Origin: Pelagivirga sediminicola
GTDB taxonomy: Bacteria > Pseudomonadota > Alphaproteobacteria > Rhodobacterales > Rhodobacteraceae
Reading direction: 5' to 3'
Assembly (NCBI RefSeq): GCF_003072125.1
Contig: NZ_QCYH01000005.1
Location: 1-64,000 of the forward strand
DNA: 64,000 bases
Made by a program: the position numbers and the translations under genes. Positions 18,096 through 26,950 of this stretch are shown here, in pieces (within the stretch, counting starts at the first letter, position 1; the number at the start of each line of letters is the position of its first letter). The notes under the pieces are model-generated. The model did no database searches. It saw nothing but the letters and a program-made list of their open reading frames with translations, and was not told where the DNA came from.

Positions 18096-18437
18096 ATGGG
18101 CAAACGGGATGATTTGATCGCGCGTTATGCGGAAGATTTGAAATCCAAATGCGGCATGACGCCGGACATGGATCTGCTGACGAAGGTGACGATCGGCTGC
18201 GGCCCTTCGATATACGACGCGGACGCCTCGACCGTCGCAGGCAGCCAGCCGGGCGAGCTGGAGACCGTCAAGGACAACTTCCTGATCAAGAAGCTGGGGC
18301 TGGCCGACGGCCCGCAGCTGATGGATGCCATCAACAAGGTGATGGATACCTATGGCCGCTCGGAGCGCAACAAGTATCGCGCCGTCGTCTATTACATGCT
18401 GACCAAGCATTTCGGCAAGGAATCGGTCTACGCCTGA
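18096..18437 (+). CDS. DUF2853 family protein
   Basis: A 113-residue soluble protein that matches DUF2853 along its whole length: MGKRDDLIARYAEDLK at the N-terminus, the central IGCGPSIYDADAS motif and YYMLTKHFGKE near the end. The family is small, widespread in marine alphaproteobacteria and Bacteroidetes, and has no assigned activity. The fold is expected to be mostly helical. The ATG follows AAAGGAG. The gene stands alone between two terminator-separated units. Confidence 0.88.
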   Translation: MGKRDDLIARYAEDLKSKCGMTPDMDLLTKVTIGCGPSIYDADASTVAGSQPGELETVKDNFLIKKLGLADGPQLMDAINKVMDTYGRSERNKYRAVVYYMLTKHFGKESVYA

Positions 18438-18607
18438 CCACATCAACGGCCAGATCCGCGCGCCTGCCATGCCTTTGGCGGGCGCCGGGCATGCCCATCG
18501 CGGCGCTGCGCCCTTGCCATTCGTCAATTTTGCGGCGGCCCGGCGTGGCAATTGCGGGTGCGCCGCCCTAAGTATCGCTGGGACAGTCGAACGGGAAGGG
18601 TCCGGAG

Positions 18608-19708
18608 ATGACACATCAACCCAGTGATATCCAAACGCCGCCCGAGCGCGGGGAGGCGCAGGACGCGCTGGCGCTGCTGCGCCGCTGGGCCGCGCAGGCC
18701 ACGCCCGAGGAAGTGGCGGACCTGGATCCCGCGATCTCGCGCCTTCTGCCGCGCGGCGAGGTGGCGAACTATCCCGCGCTTGCCCGCGCCTATCCCGAGG
18801 ATTTCGACGCCGATGATGCCTATCGCGCCACCATGCCGGATCTGCAGAACGGCCCCTCATCCCTGATAAAGGGGTCGCGCCAGCAACTTCAGCATGTGGG
18901 CATTTCAAATTTTCGCCTGCCGATCCGGTTTCACACCCGCGATGGCGCCGACCTGACGCTGGAGACGTCCGTCACCGGGACCGTCAGCCTGGAGGCCAAC
19001 AAGAAGGGCATCAACATGTCGCGGATCATGCGCAGCTTTTACAAGCATGCCGAGCGCACGTTCAGCTTCGAGGTGATGGCCGATGCGCTGGACGACTACA
19101 TCTCAGATCTGGGCAGCGTCGATGCGCGCATCCAGATGCGGTTCTCCTACCCGGCCAGGATCAAATCGCTGCGCTCGGGGCTGGAGGGCTATCAATACTA
19201 CAATATCGCGCTGGAACTGGTCGAGACGGATGGCGTGCGGCGCAAATTCATGCATCTGGATTACGTTTATTCCAGCACCTGCCCCTGCTCGCTGGAGCTG
19301 AGCGAACATGCGCGGCAGGCGCGCGGACAGCTTGCGACGCCGCATTCCCAGCGCTCGGTCGCGCGGATCTCGGTCGAGGTGACCTGCGACGATTGCCTGT
19401 GGTTCGAGGATCTGATCGAGATCGCCCGCAGCGCCGTGCCCACCGAAACGCAAGTGATGGTCAAGCGCGAGGATGAACAGGCCTTTGCCGAGTTGAACGC
19501 AGCCAACCCGATTTTTGTCGAGGACGCCGCGCGCCTGTTTTGCGAGGCACTGCTGGCCGATGGGCGGATCGGCGATTTTCGGATCGTGGCCAGCCATCAG
19601 GAAAGCCTGCACAGCCACGACGCCGTCAGCGTCCTGACCGAAGGCGACACCTTCGCCGCGCAAAGCCTGGACCCCAGGCTGTTCGCGACGCTGTTCCACG
19701 TCGGCTGA
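18608..19708 (+). CDS. folE2: GTP cyclohydrolase FolE2
   Basis: Metal-flexible GTP cyclohydrolase I of type IB, which makes 7,8-dihydroneopterin triphosphate for folate synthesis and can replace zinc-dependent FolE under zinc limitation. The 366-residue protein contains QHVGISNFRLPI, the MSRIMRSFYKH segment and STCPCSLELSEHARQARGQ with the active-site cysteine, then PHSQRS. These are characteristic of the family. A GGGAAGGG stretch precedes the start. I saw no Zur box in the short upstream region. It is convergent with the aldolase gene; three bases separate their stops. Confidence 0.95.
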   Translation: MTHQPSDIQTPPERGEAQDALALLRRWAAQATPEEVADLDPAISRLLPRGEVANYPALARAYPEDFDADDAYRATMPDLQNGPSSLIKGSRQQLQHVGISNFRLPIRFHTRDGADLTLETSVTGTVSLEANKKGINMSRIMRSFYKHAERTFSFEVMADALDDYISDLGSVDARIQMRFSYPARIKSLRSGLEGYQYYNIALELVETDGVRRKFMHLDYVYSSTCPCSLELSEHARQARGQLATPHSQRSVARISVEVTCDDCLWFEDLIEIARSAVPTETQVMVKREDEQAFAELNAANPIFVEDAARLFCEALLADGRIGDFRIVASHQESLHSHDAVSVLTEGDTFAAQSLDPRLFATLFHVG

Positions 19709-19711
19709 CCG

Positions 19712-20611
19712 TCAGCCGCGCCAGATGGTGTCGGCCAGAGGCGCGGCCAGATCGGGCGTTGCGGGCAACAGCGGCGGGCGCAGGTTCAGCCAGCGCGCAT
19801 CGCCGGTCTGCTGCGCCTTCAGCGCCTTCAGGCCAGGGATCAGCCCGCCGGCCTGAACCGCGGCGCGATGCGCGTCGATCTGGGGCTGCAGCGCCTTCGC
19901 GCCCGCCGCGTCGTCCGCGCGCGAAAGGTCATACAGCCGCCGGATCCCCGCCGCGTTCGAATTGCAGCTGGCCGAGATGCAGCCGCCACCGCCCAGCGCC
20001 ATCGCGTCCAGCATCGCCCCCTCGCTGCCCGGAAAGACGGAGATGCCCGGCGCGGCCTCGATCACCGCGCGGGTGTTTTCCCAGTTGCCCGAACTGTCCT
20101 TGAGCGCGGTCACAACCTCGGGGAACGCCTCGTTCAGACGCGCGGCAAGCGCGGGGGTAAAGCCGATGCCGGCATATTGCGGAATATGGTAAAGGCAGAT
20201 GGTCAGCGCATCGCTCCCCACCTTTTCGATCAGCAGGCTGAAATAGCGATAAAGCCCCTCGTCGCTGGCGCCGACGAAGAAAAAGGGCGGCAGCGTCATC
20301 ACCGCGCGGCAGCCCAGCTCGACCGCATGGCGGCTCAGCGCCGCGGTTTCCTCCAGATTGCACAGGCCGGTGCCGGGCATCAGCTGATCGGCGCGCGCGG
20401 CGCCGCTCTGGACCAGAAGCTCGACCAGACGCATCCGCTCGGCAACCGAATGGCTCAGTGCCTCGCTGGTGGTACCGAAGGGCGACAGGTAATGCACGCC
20501 GTCCGCAAGGCATTGGCGCGCGTGATCGGTGTACAGGTCATCCGCGACGCTGAAATCATCGTTGAAAGGCGTCAGCAGGGGCGTGACGATGCCGGTCAGT
20601 CGTTGGGTCAT
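19712..20611 (-). CDS. dihydrodipicolinate synthase-family aldolase
   Basis: A 299-residue class I aldolase of the DapA/NanA superfamily. PFGTTSEA corresponds to the GTTGE substrate loop, CLYHIPQY carries the catalytic tyrosine, and VTALKDSSGNW contains the Schiff-base lysine. The changes from canonical DapA (TTSEA for TTGEG, YHIP for YNVP) suggest a pyruvate-dependent aldolase other than lysine biosynthesis. It starts 20 bases after metZ on the same strand, so it probably lies in the SAM-II-controlled transcript. This raises a role in sulfur or methionine metabolism, but the substrate is unknown. Confidence 0.85.
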   Translation of the reverse strand: MTQRLTGIVTPLLTPFNDDFSVADDLYTDHARQCLADGVHYLSPFGTTSEALSHSVAERMRLVELLVQSGAARADQLMPGTGLCNLEETAALSRHAVELGCRAVMTLPPFFFVGASDEGLYRYFSLLIEKVGSDALTICLYHIPQYAGIGFTPALAARLNEAFPEVVTALKDSSGNWENTRAVIEAAPGISVFPGSEGAMLDAMALGGGGCISASCNSNAAGIRRLYDLSRADDAAGAKALQPQIDAHRAAVQAGGLIPGLKALKAQQTGDARWLNLRPPLLPATPDLAAPLADTIWRG

Positions 20612-20631
20612 AAGCCTCTCTCCATATGGGT

Positions 20632-21810
20632 TCAGACCGCGTCCAGCGCCTGCAGGATATCCGCGATCAGATCGCCGGTATCCTCTATGCCCAGCGACAG
20701 GCGCACAAGGCCCGGCGTGATGCCAAGCTGCGCGCGCTGGTCTTCGGGCAGACGTTGATGCGTGGTGGTCGCCGGGTGCGTGATGATGGATTTCGTATCG
20801 CCCAGATTGTTGGAGATCAGCACGATCCCCAGCGCGTTGAGAAACCGGAACGCCTCGGCCTGTCCTGCCAGTTCCAGCGCCACGACGGTGCCGCCCTCGC
20901 CCATCTGGCGCAGCACCAGATCGTGCTGGGGGTGGCTGGCATGGCCGGGATAGACGACGCGCGACAGCTTGGGATGCTCTTGCAACGCGTTTGACAGCGC
21001 CAGCGCAGTGGCCGCCTGCGCCCGCACGCGCAAGTCGATCGTCTCCAGCCCCTTGAGCATGATCCACGCGGTGAAGGGCGACATCGAGCCGCCCGTATGC
21101 TTCATGTAGGGCTCAAGCGTGCCGCGAATGAAGTCGCGCGTGCCGAGGATGACGCCGCCAAGGGCGCGGCCTTGGCCGTCGATATGTTTGGTGGCCGAAT
21201 AGATCACCACATCGGCGCCTTGGCTGATGGCGCGGGAAAAGACGGGCGTGGCAAAGACATTGTCGACCACGACCAGCGCGCCATGGTCGTGGGCAAGCCG
21301 CGCGACCGCCTCGATATCGACGACCTCAAGGGTCGGATTTGCGATGGTCTCGAAAAAGACGGCCGTGGTATCGGGGCGGATCGCATCGCGCCACTGGTCC
21401 AGATCGGTGCCGTCCACGAAGCTGACCTCGACGCCATAGCGCGTCAGGATATCGCTGAGGATATAAAGGCACGAGCCGAAGAGCGCCCGCGCCGCCACCA
21501 CGTGATCGCCCGCCTTCAGCAGCGATGTCAGCGCGCCCGACACGGCGGCCATGCCGCTGGCGGTGGCAAAGGCATCCTCGGCCCCTTCCAGCAGGGCGAT
21601 GCGCTTTTCGAACATCGACACGGTCGGATTGCCGTAGCGGGCATAGATGAATTCGTCCGGCCCCGCCTCGATAAAGCGGGCCTGCGCGGCCTCGGCCGTG
21701 TCATAGACGAAGCCCTGGGTGAGAAAGATCGCCTCGCTCACCTCGCCCCAGCCGCTGCGGGCCGTGCCGCCATGCACCATTTCGGTGCGCGTCTTCCAGT
21801 CATCTGTCAT
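20632..21810 (-). CDS. metZ: O-succinylhomoserine sulfhydrylase MetZ
   Basis: PLP enzyme that forms homocysteine directly from O-succinylhomoserine and sulfide. The 392-residue protein shows FIYARYGNPTV, the SGMAAVSGAL PLP-phosphate loop, and VIYSATKHIDGQGR with the PLP lysine. The ATG at 21810 follows GGAGG by seven bases. An in-frame ATG sixteen codons upstream (21858) would add a short leader-like peptide and lies closer to the riboswitch, so the start is not fully certain. Expression should fall when SAM is abundant through the SAM-II element upstream. Confidence 0.93.
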   Translation of the reverse strand: MTDDWKTRTEMVHGGTARSGWGEVSEAIFLTQGFVYDTAEAAQARFIEAGPDEFIYARYGNPTVSMFEKRIALLEGAEDAFATASGMAAVSGALTSLLKAGDHVVAARALFGSCLYILSDILTRYGVEVSFVDGTDLDQWRDAIRPDTTAVFFETIANPTLEVVDIEAVARLAHDHGALVVVDNVFATPVFSRAISQGADVVIYSATKHIDGQGRALGGVILGTRDFIRGTLEPYMKHTGGSMSPFTAWIMLKGLETIDLRVRAQAATALALSNALQEHPKLSRVVYPGHASHPQHDLVLRQMGEGGTVVALELAGQAEAFRFLNALGIVLISNNLGDTKSIITHPATTTHQRLPEDQRAQLGITPGLVRLSLGIEDTGDLIADILQALDAV

Positions 21811-21882
21811 GTTTCGACCTCCGGGGGCGATGCCCCAATAAAACCCCGTGCCGGTCATGCGAAAAGGGGGGCCTTTCCCCGT

Positions 21883-21938
21883 GACCTTTTAGCGAATTGT
21901 TTAACGTGGCCCGCAATCCGGTAACAAATCGCCACGGT
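21883..21938 (-). ncRNA. SAM-II riboswitch
   Basis: On the minus strand the leader of metZ contains the SAM-II signature: stem GTGGC (21931-21935) with GCCAC (21906-21910), the loop GATTTGTTACCGGATTGC, the A-rich connector GTTAAACAA and the conserved GCTAAAAGG (21885-21893), which completes the pseudoknot. SAM-II elements bind S-adenosylmethionine and repress metA/metZ-type genes in alphaproteobacteria. Here the element ends about 75 bases before the chosen metZ start, further than usual. The segment between contains a short GGGG/CCCC hairpin followed by CCTTTT and the alternative in-frame ATG at 21858. Confidence 0.9.
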
Positions 21939-21973
21939 TTTGCCACTACTCCCGCCGCGCGCCTGCGTCAACT

Positions 21974-22014
21974 GCCGGAGCCTCCGGCGGGGATATTTGG
22001 TGCAAGAAGAACGG
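21974..22014 (+). repeat. Rhodobacteraceae-type intergenic repeat, copy A
   Basis: A GC-rich hairpin (GCCGGAG with CTCCGGC) is followed by GGGGATATTTGG and TGCAAGAAGAACGG. The layout, GC hairpin, then G(A/G)(T)ATTT, then a purine-rich AAGA-GAA tail, is the same as at 37904-37944. It lies beyond the stop codon of yciB, in the opposite orientation to that gene. The function is unknown. Confidence 0.45.
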
Positions 22015-22018
22015 CAGG

Positions 22019-22618
22019 TCACTCCTTGGGCGAGGAGCTGTGTTCCTGAAACAGTCTGGATTGGGTGATGAAGAACACGAAGATCGCGGCGGTCAGGCCG
22101 AAGGTCTTGAAATAGACCCAGGTTTCCTCGGACTGGGTGCGCCAGATGATCTCGTTCAGCAGCGCAAGGCCGAAAAAGAACAGCATCAGTCGGCGGGTGA
22201 GGATCATCCATCCCTCATGCGTCAGCGGCATGACGGTGTCCATGACCGTTTGCAGATAGGAGCGGCGTTGCAGCAGCCCGATGGCGAGGATGCCGCCGAA
22301 GAGCAGGTAGATGATCGTCGGCTTCATCTTGAAGAATTTCGGATCGTTGAACCAGATGCTGAGGCCGCCGAAAACGGTGATCAGGATCGCCGTCATCAGC
22401 TGCATCTTCGACAGGTGTCCGGTCAGCGCCCAGAGCACGCCAATCGAGGCCAGAAAAACCGGGATGAACCCCGCCGTGACGATGATGAAGCCGTCATATT
22501 CGGTGCCGCCGATCGTGAAGATCCGGTCCTTGAGCAACAGGTAGGCGACGAAGAACGCCAGGATCGGCCCCAGTTCGAGGGCGGTTTTCAGCGCGCCGTT
22601 GATCTTGCGTTCTTTCAT
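22019..22618 (-). CDS. yciB: YciB/IspZ family inner-membrane septation protein
   Basis: A 199-residue integral membrane protein with five to six helices. It starts with a charged MKERKINGALKTALELGP, contains NDPKFFKMKPTIIYLLFGG, the family's most conserved loop, and ends with EIIWRTQSEETWVYFKTFG, another hallmark. YciB is linked to cell-envelope integrity and septation in E. coli and Shigella; its biochemical role is unclear. It lies downstream of the EamA transporter gene on the same strand, 18 bases apart, in a probable ftsY-region cluster common in Rhodobacterales. Confidence 0.92.
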   Translation of the reverse strand: MKERKINGALKTALELGPILAFFVAYLLLKDRIFTIGGTEYDGFIIVTAGFIPVFLASIGVLWALTGHLSKMQLMTAILITVFGGLSIWFNDPKFFKMKPTIIYLLFGGILAIGLLQRRSYLQTVMDTVMPLTHEGWMILTRRLMLFFFGLALLNEIIWRTQSEETWVYFKTFGLTAAIFVFFITQSRLFQEHSSSPKE

Positions 22619-22636
22619 GGATGTCTCCTTCGCGGC

Positions 22637-23539
22637 TTAGCCGCCCATTTCAACGATTACGGCGCCAATGGCAATCAGCGACATCAGCACCGTGCGGCGC
22701 GGCCCCACCGTCTCGCCCAGCACGAGCCAGCCGATGAGGGCGGCAAAGACGGTGGATGTCTCGCGCAGAACGGCCGCCTCGCCCACATTGTCGAGGCGCG
22801 TGGCCAGCATGATAGAGCCGAACGAAAAGAAGGCGACGATGCCGCCGATCACACCGCGCAGCATGAGGGGGCCGGGCGAAGGAGGCGCCGCCATCGCGCG
22901 CCACCGGTGCAGCGCGATCACCGGCATGGTCAGCCCGTCGATCAGGAAAAACCACGCAAGGAAGGTAAACGGGTCCGCCGTGGCGCGGATGCCATAGGCG
23001 TCATAGGTGGTATAGGCGGCCACCATGAAGCCTGTCATCAGCGCCAATGTCAGCGCCGCCGCCAATGTGTCGCGCGCGGCGGTCAGATAAGCCATGTTAT
23101 AGGCCGCCAGCCCGAAGATGCCCGACAGCAGCACCGCGACGCCGCCCCATTGGACAAGGTTGAACTGCTCGCCAAAGATCAGGTAGGCGCCGATCACCGC
23201 AAAGAGCGGGCCGGTGCCGCGCACCACAGGGTAGACCACCGTATAGGCCCCGCGCGTATAGGCCATCGCCTGCAGCAGTTTATAGACGATGTGGATCGCC
23301 CAGGCGCCGGCAAAGATGGGCCACATATGCGGCTCGGGCCAGGGCACGACGAACAGCGCAAAGGGCGCGGCCATCACCGCATAGCTGGCGTCGATCGCGC
23401 CGCGCGTCAGCCACGGATCGTGCCGTCCCTTCTGCAGTGCGCCAAAGGCCGCGTGCAGGATCGCGGCCATCAGCGCCAGCGCCAGCGCCAGATGATGGCC
23501 CGCGGGCGTGCCCTCCAGCGATATCAGCCAATCGCTCAT
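22637..23539 (-). CDS. EamA/DMT-family transporter
   Basis: A 300-residue membrane protein with ten predicted helices arranged as two EamA repeats. PVVRGTGPLFAVIGAYLIFGE is the end of the first repeat, and ETSTVFAALIGWLVLGET is the corresponding block of the second, both typical of drug/metabolite transporters. The substrate cannot be predicted. It precedes yciB on the minus strand and is divergent from the MgtC-like gene, with about 66 bases between the starts. Confidence 0.87.
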   Translation of the reverse strand: MSDWLISLEGTPAGHHLALALALMAAILHAAFGALQKGRHDPWLTRGAIDASYAVMAAPFALFVVPWPEPHMWPIFAGAWAIHIVYKLLQAMAYTRGAYTVVYPVVRGTGPLFAVIGAYLIFGEQFNLVQWGGVAVLLSGIFGLAAYNMAYLTAARDTLAAALTLALMTGFMVAAYTTYDAYGIRATADPFTFLAWFFLIDGLTMPVIALHRWRAMAAPPSPGPLMLRGVIGGIVAFFSFGSIMLATRLDNVGEAAVLRETSTVFAALIGWLVLGETVGPRRTVLMSLIAIGAVIVEMGG

Positions 23540-23605
23540 CTCGCGCCCCGCCGGGAACCATGCCGCGCGCCTCTACGTTTGAGTGCAGCAGCGACAGGAG
23601 GGCAG

Positions 23606-24088
23606 ATGCTCGACACCATCGCCAACGAGATCGACGGCACCTTTACCTCGGTTCCGCCTTTGATAGCGGGCATCCGCCTGATGGCTGCGCTTGTGCTGGG
23701 CGGCGTCATCGGGTTTGAGCGGGAGTGGCGGAGCAAGCCCGCGGGCCTGCGCACCCATATGCTGGTGTCGATCGCGGCCTGCCTGTTCATTATCGTCAGC
23801 CAACAGCTGTCTGCGATGTCCTTTGGCGCCGACGCCGAACTGCAGGTGGACCCCCTGCGCCTGATCGAGGCGGTGACCGCCGGGGTCGCGTTCCTTGCGG
23901 CCGGGATAATCTTTACCTCCGGGGACAAGGTGCGCAACACCACCACCGGCGCCTCGATGTGGCTGGCGGGCGGCATCGGGCTGGCCTGCGGATCGGGGCA
24001 GATGCCGCTGGCGGCGATGGCAACGGTGATCGTGGTCACGGTGCTGACGCTGGTTGGCCTTGTCGGCCGGCGGATCGGACAGGAATAG
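23606..24088 (+). CDS. MgtC/SapB family membrane protein
   Basis: A 160-residue membrane protein corresponding to the N-terminal transmembrane domain of MgtC. RLMAALVLGGVIGFEREWRSKPAGLRTHMLV is the family signature region, with further blocks GVAFLAAGIIF and TTGASMWLAGGIGLA. Short MgtC-like proteins without the cytoplasmic domain are common and have been linked to magnesium limitation, acid stress or membrane-potential control. Start ATG follows AGGAGGGC. The gene is convergent with ftsY, with three bases between stops. Confidence 0.88.
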   Translation: MLDTIANEIDGTFTSVPPLIAGIRLMAALVLGGVIGFEREWRSKPAGLRTHMLVSIAACLFIIVSQQLSAMSFGADAELQVDPLRLIEAVTAGVAFLAAGIIFTSGDKVRNTTTGASMWLAGGIGLACGSGQMPLAAMATVIVVTVLTLVGLVGRRIGQE

Positions 24089-24091
24089 TCG

Positions 24092-25276
24092 TTACTCCGT
24101 TCCAAGGCCCGTCAGGGCGGCCGCGAATTCCTCGGGATCGAAGGGCGACAGATCGTCGATCTGCTCGCCCACGCCGATGGCATGAATGGGCAAGCCGAAC
24201 TTGTCTGCCAGCGCGACCAGCACGCCGCCGCGCGCCGTGCCGTCCAGCTTGGTCATGACGAGGCCCGAGACATCGGCGAGCTTCTGGAACGTCTCGACCT
24301 GGCTCAGCGCGTTCTGGCCGGTGGTAGCGTCAAGCACCAGCAGGGTATTATGCGGCGCGCTGGGGTCCTTCTTGCGGATGACGCGGACGATCTTGGACAA
24401 TTCCTCCATCAGGTCGGCACGGTTCTGCAGGCGTCCGGCGGTGTCGATCATCAGCAGGTCCGCGCCGTCCCGCTCGGCCTGCGCCATTGCGTCCCACGCG
24501 AGCGATGCCGGATCGCTGCCCTCGGGCGCGGTCAGCACCGGCACGCCCGCCCGGTCGCCCCAGATCTGAAGCTGCTCGACGGCAGCGGCGCGGAACGTGT
24601 CCCCGGCGGCGATGACCACCGATTTGCCCGCGGCCTTGAACTGGCTGGCCAGCTTGCCGATGGTCGTCGTCTTGCCCGACCCGTTGACGCCGACGACCAG
24701 CACCACCTGCGGCGTCTTGGCATAGATCGGCATGGGGCGCGCGACAGGCTCCATGATGCGGGCGATCTCGCGCGCGAGCAATTCCTTGATCTCCTGCGCC
24801 GACAGGCGTTTGCCCATGCGGCCCTCGGCCATGTTGGCGGTGACGCGCAGCGCGGTGTCGACGCCCATGTCGGCGGTGATCAGCAGCTCTTCGAGCTGCT
24901 CCAGCATGTCGTCATCCAGCACCCGGCGCGGCGCCTTGGCGCTCTCGCGGCCCAGAAGGCGGCCCAGAAGCCCGCCGCGCGCCGCAGGCTCGGCAGATGG
25001 CGGGGTGTCCAGCGGAATCTCGATCGGTGTGGGCGCCGCGGGCGGGTCCGCGCGGCCCGATGGCACCTCTGCGGGCGCAGGATCCGGCACCTCGGACGGG
25101 GGCGGCGGGATTTCCTGCGGCGCGGGTTCGGCCACTGGCGCCGGGGGCGCGGAGGGCTGCGGGTCCGGTGCGGCGTCTGCCTCGGTCTGGCCGTCCTGCA
25201 TGATCGCATCCAGTCCTTCGTCCAGCTTGGAAGAGGAATTGAACAGCCGATCCTTCAGCTTCTTGAAAAATGCCAT
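24092..25276 (-). CDS. ftsY: signal recognition particle receptor FtsY
   Basis: GTPase that receives the SRP-ribosome complex at the membrane. The 394-residue protein has an N-terminal acidic, Pro/Ala-rich A-domain (to about residue 95), then the N-domain helical bundle and the G-domain with [18 protein letters not shown] and [10 protein letters not shown]. The A-domain is short for FtsY and begins with [12 protein letters not shown], an amphipathic membrane-binding start. It runs opposite to alkB. Confidence 0.96.
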   Translation of the reverse strand: MAFFKKLKDRLFNSSSKLDEGLDAIMQDGQTEADAAPDPQPSAPPAPVAEPAPQEIPPPPSEVPDPAPAEVPSGRADPPAAPTPIEIPLDTPPSAEPAARGGLLGRLLGRESAKAPRRVLDDDMLEQLEELLITADMGVDTALRVTANMAEGRMGKRLSAQEIKELLAREIARIMEPVARPMPIYAKTPQVVLVVGVNGSGKTTTIGKLASQFKAAGKSVVIAAGDTFRAAAVEQLQIWGDRAGVPVLTAPEGSDPASLAWDAMAQAERDGADLLMIDTAGRLQNRADLMEELSKIVRVIRKKDPSAPHNTLLVLDATTGQNALSQVETFQKLADVSGLVMTKLDGTARGGVLVALADKFGLPIHAIGVGEQIDDLSPFDPEEFAAALTGLGTE

Positions 25277-25424
25277 GACGCCTCCGAAATTGCAGACCCT
25301 CTATGACCTAGTCGGCTTGGACGTGATATGGAAGGGTCCGAACGTGCCCAATGGACAGGACGTTCTGCCGTTTTGCCGCAATGCGGTCGGCCCGTCGGTA
25401 AAAGGCGTTGGGAAAGGCGCAGTG

Positions 25425-26471
25425 ATGTTGATGTTCTACGGCGCCACCCTGGCCCCTTTGGCGATGATCGCGCTGGGCGCCACTACGGGCGGGCCGTGGC
25501 CTGCGCTGGCGCTGGGATACATGACGGTGCCGTCTTTCGCGCTGGACCGGCTGAGCGCCCGGCGCGCCGAAGACGCAGGCGGCGATGGCGAATTTCCAGC
25601 CGCGATCCCGCTGCTGCCGATCATCGGGCTCGCACATCTGCTGTTGCTGGCGCTGGTGGTGCGCGCCATCGCCATGCCCGCCGAGACACTTGGCGCGCTC
25701 GGCCCTTGGCAGCGCGCCTTTCTCGGGCTGGCGACGGCGCTTGTCTTTGGGCAGATCTCGCATCCGGCGGCGCATGAGCTGATCCACAAACCGGCGCGCT
25801 TGCTGCGTCTTATGGGGCGGCTCATCTACACCAGCCTGCTGGTGGGCCATCACGCCAGCGCGCATCTGCGCGTGCATCACGTCCTTGTGGCAAGCGATGG
25901 TGATCCGAATTCCGCGCGCCGCGGCGAGGGCTTCTATCGTTTCGCGCTGCGCGCCGGGCCGGGCAGCTTCAAAGCGGGGTTGGCCGCGGACACCGCGATG
26001 CTGCGCCGCGCTGGCCGCCCCGTCTGGCGGCACCCTTACGTGCTCTATTGTGTGGGCGGCGTGGCCTGCATGGGCGCGGCCCTTGCGCTGGGCGGGGTGC
26101 CGGGGCTGGCCGCATATGTCGCCATCTGCCTTTACGCGCAGATGCAGATCCTGATGTCGGACTATGTGCAGCATTATGGCCTGCGCCGCCAGACCCTGCC
26201 CGGCGGGCGGCTGGAGCCCGTGGGCCCGCAGCATTCGTGGAACACGCCGCATCGGTTTTCCTCGGCGATGACGCTGAACGCGCCGCGCCATTCGGACCAC
26301 CACGTGAACCCGGCGCGCGTCTATCCGGCGCTGCGGCTGCGGCGCGCGGATATGCCGGTTCTGCCCTATCCGCTGCCCGCCATGGCGGCCCTGTCACTTG
26401 TCCCGCCCCTCTGGCGGCGCGTCATGGACCGGCGTCTGGACCGCTGGACCAGCCCGCCCGGCGCAGGATAA
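25425..26471 (+). CDS. alkB: alkane 1-monooxygenase-type membrane di-iron hydroxylase (AlkB)
   Basis: Membrane-bound non-haem di-iron oxygenase that hydroxylates terminal methyl groups. The 348-residue product has several hydrophobic helices and the histidine boxes HELIH, HHASAHLRVHH and HSDHH, plus DYVQHYGLRR, which matches the family's NYxEHYGL. It is shorter than Pseudomonas AlkB (about 400), as is usual for Rhodobacterales. ATG 25425 (GTG just before) follows GGAAAGG; the frame is open further up to the ftsY start but without a good site. No rubredoxin gene is adjacent, so the electron donor must be elsewhere. Confidence 0.85.
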   Translation: MLMFYGATLAPLAMIALGATTGGPWPALALGYMTVPSFALDRLSARRAEDAGGDGEFPAAIPLLPIIGLAHLLLLALVVRAIAMPAETLGALGPWQRAFLGLATALVFGQISHPAAHELIHKPARLLRLMGRLIYTSLLVGHHASAHLRVHHVLVASDGDPNSARRGEGFYRFALRAGPGSFKAGLAADTAMLRRAGRPVWRHPYVLYCVGGVACMGAALALGGVPGLAAYVAICLYAQMQILMSDYVQHYGLRRQTLPGGRLEPVGPQHSWNTPHRFSSAMTLNAPRHSDHHVNPARVYPALRLRRADMPVLPYPLPAMAALSLVPPLWRRVMDRRLDRWTSPPGAG

Positions 26472-26515
26472 ATCCCCACTGGCCAGCGGGGCCCATCCCA
26501 TGTCAGGATCATCCC

Positions 26516-26908
26516 ATGCGCGCGCTTCTCCTTGCCCTTTGTGTGATCGCCCCGCCGGTTCTGGCGGCAGATACGCTCTCGCCCGAAGAGTTCGATGCCT
26601 ACACGCGCGGGCACACCTTCACCTATGGCAGCCAGGGCATGCCTTACGGGACCGAGCAATATCTGGACAATCGCCGGGTGCGCTGGTCCTTTCTGGACGG
26701 CCGCTGCCAGGAGGGCGAGTGGTACGAGGACGGCGGCCTGATCTGCTTTGTCTACGAAGACGAGCCGACGCCGCAATGCTGGGCCTTCCGCCGCGGCGCC
26801 GCCGGTCTGGTCGCCCGATTCGCCAATGATCCGAGCCTTGAGGAACTCTACGAGGTCGAACGCAGCGACAAGCCGCTGTCATGTCCGGGGCCGGATGTGG
26901 GCGTGTGA
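26516..26908 (+). CDS. secreted hypothetical protein
   Basis: A 130-residue protein with a clear signal peptide (MRALLLALCVIAPPVLAA) and a mature part rich in Asp, Glu and aromatics. It contains YLDNRRVRWSF and CQEGEWYEDGGLICFVYED, which look like a small beta-rich domain. Four mature cysteines could form two disulfides. I recognise its general form (Rhodobacterales exported proteins of this size) but no named family. It lies 44 bases after alkB and may be co-transcribed. Confidence 0.75.
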   Translation: MRALLLALCVIAPPVLAADTLSPEEFDAYTRGHTFTYGSQGMPYGTEQYLDNRRVRWSFLDGRCQEGEWYEDGGLICFVYEDEPTPQCWAFRRGAAGLVARFANDPSLEELYEVERSDKPLSCPGPDVGV

Positions 26909-26950
26909 CGCCAAGGATTAATCTTGGGTCAAATACTCAAATCGGAGCGG

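Noticed and set aside
22040..23605. Plus-strand open frame upstream of the MgtC-like gene
   Set aside because: Antisense of yciB and the EamA transporter gene; composition is His/Arg/Gln-rich, and the MgtC-like start at 23606 has a good ribosome site.
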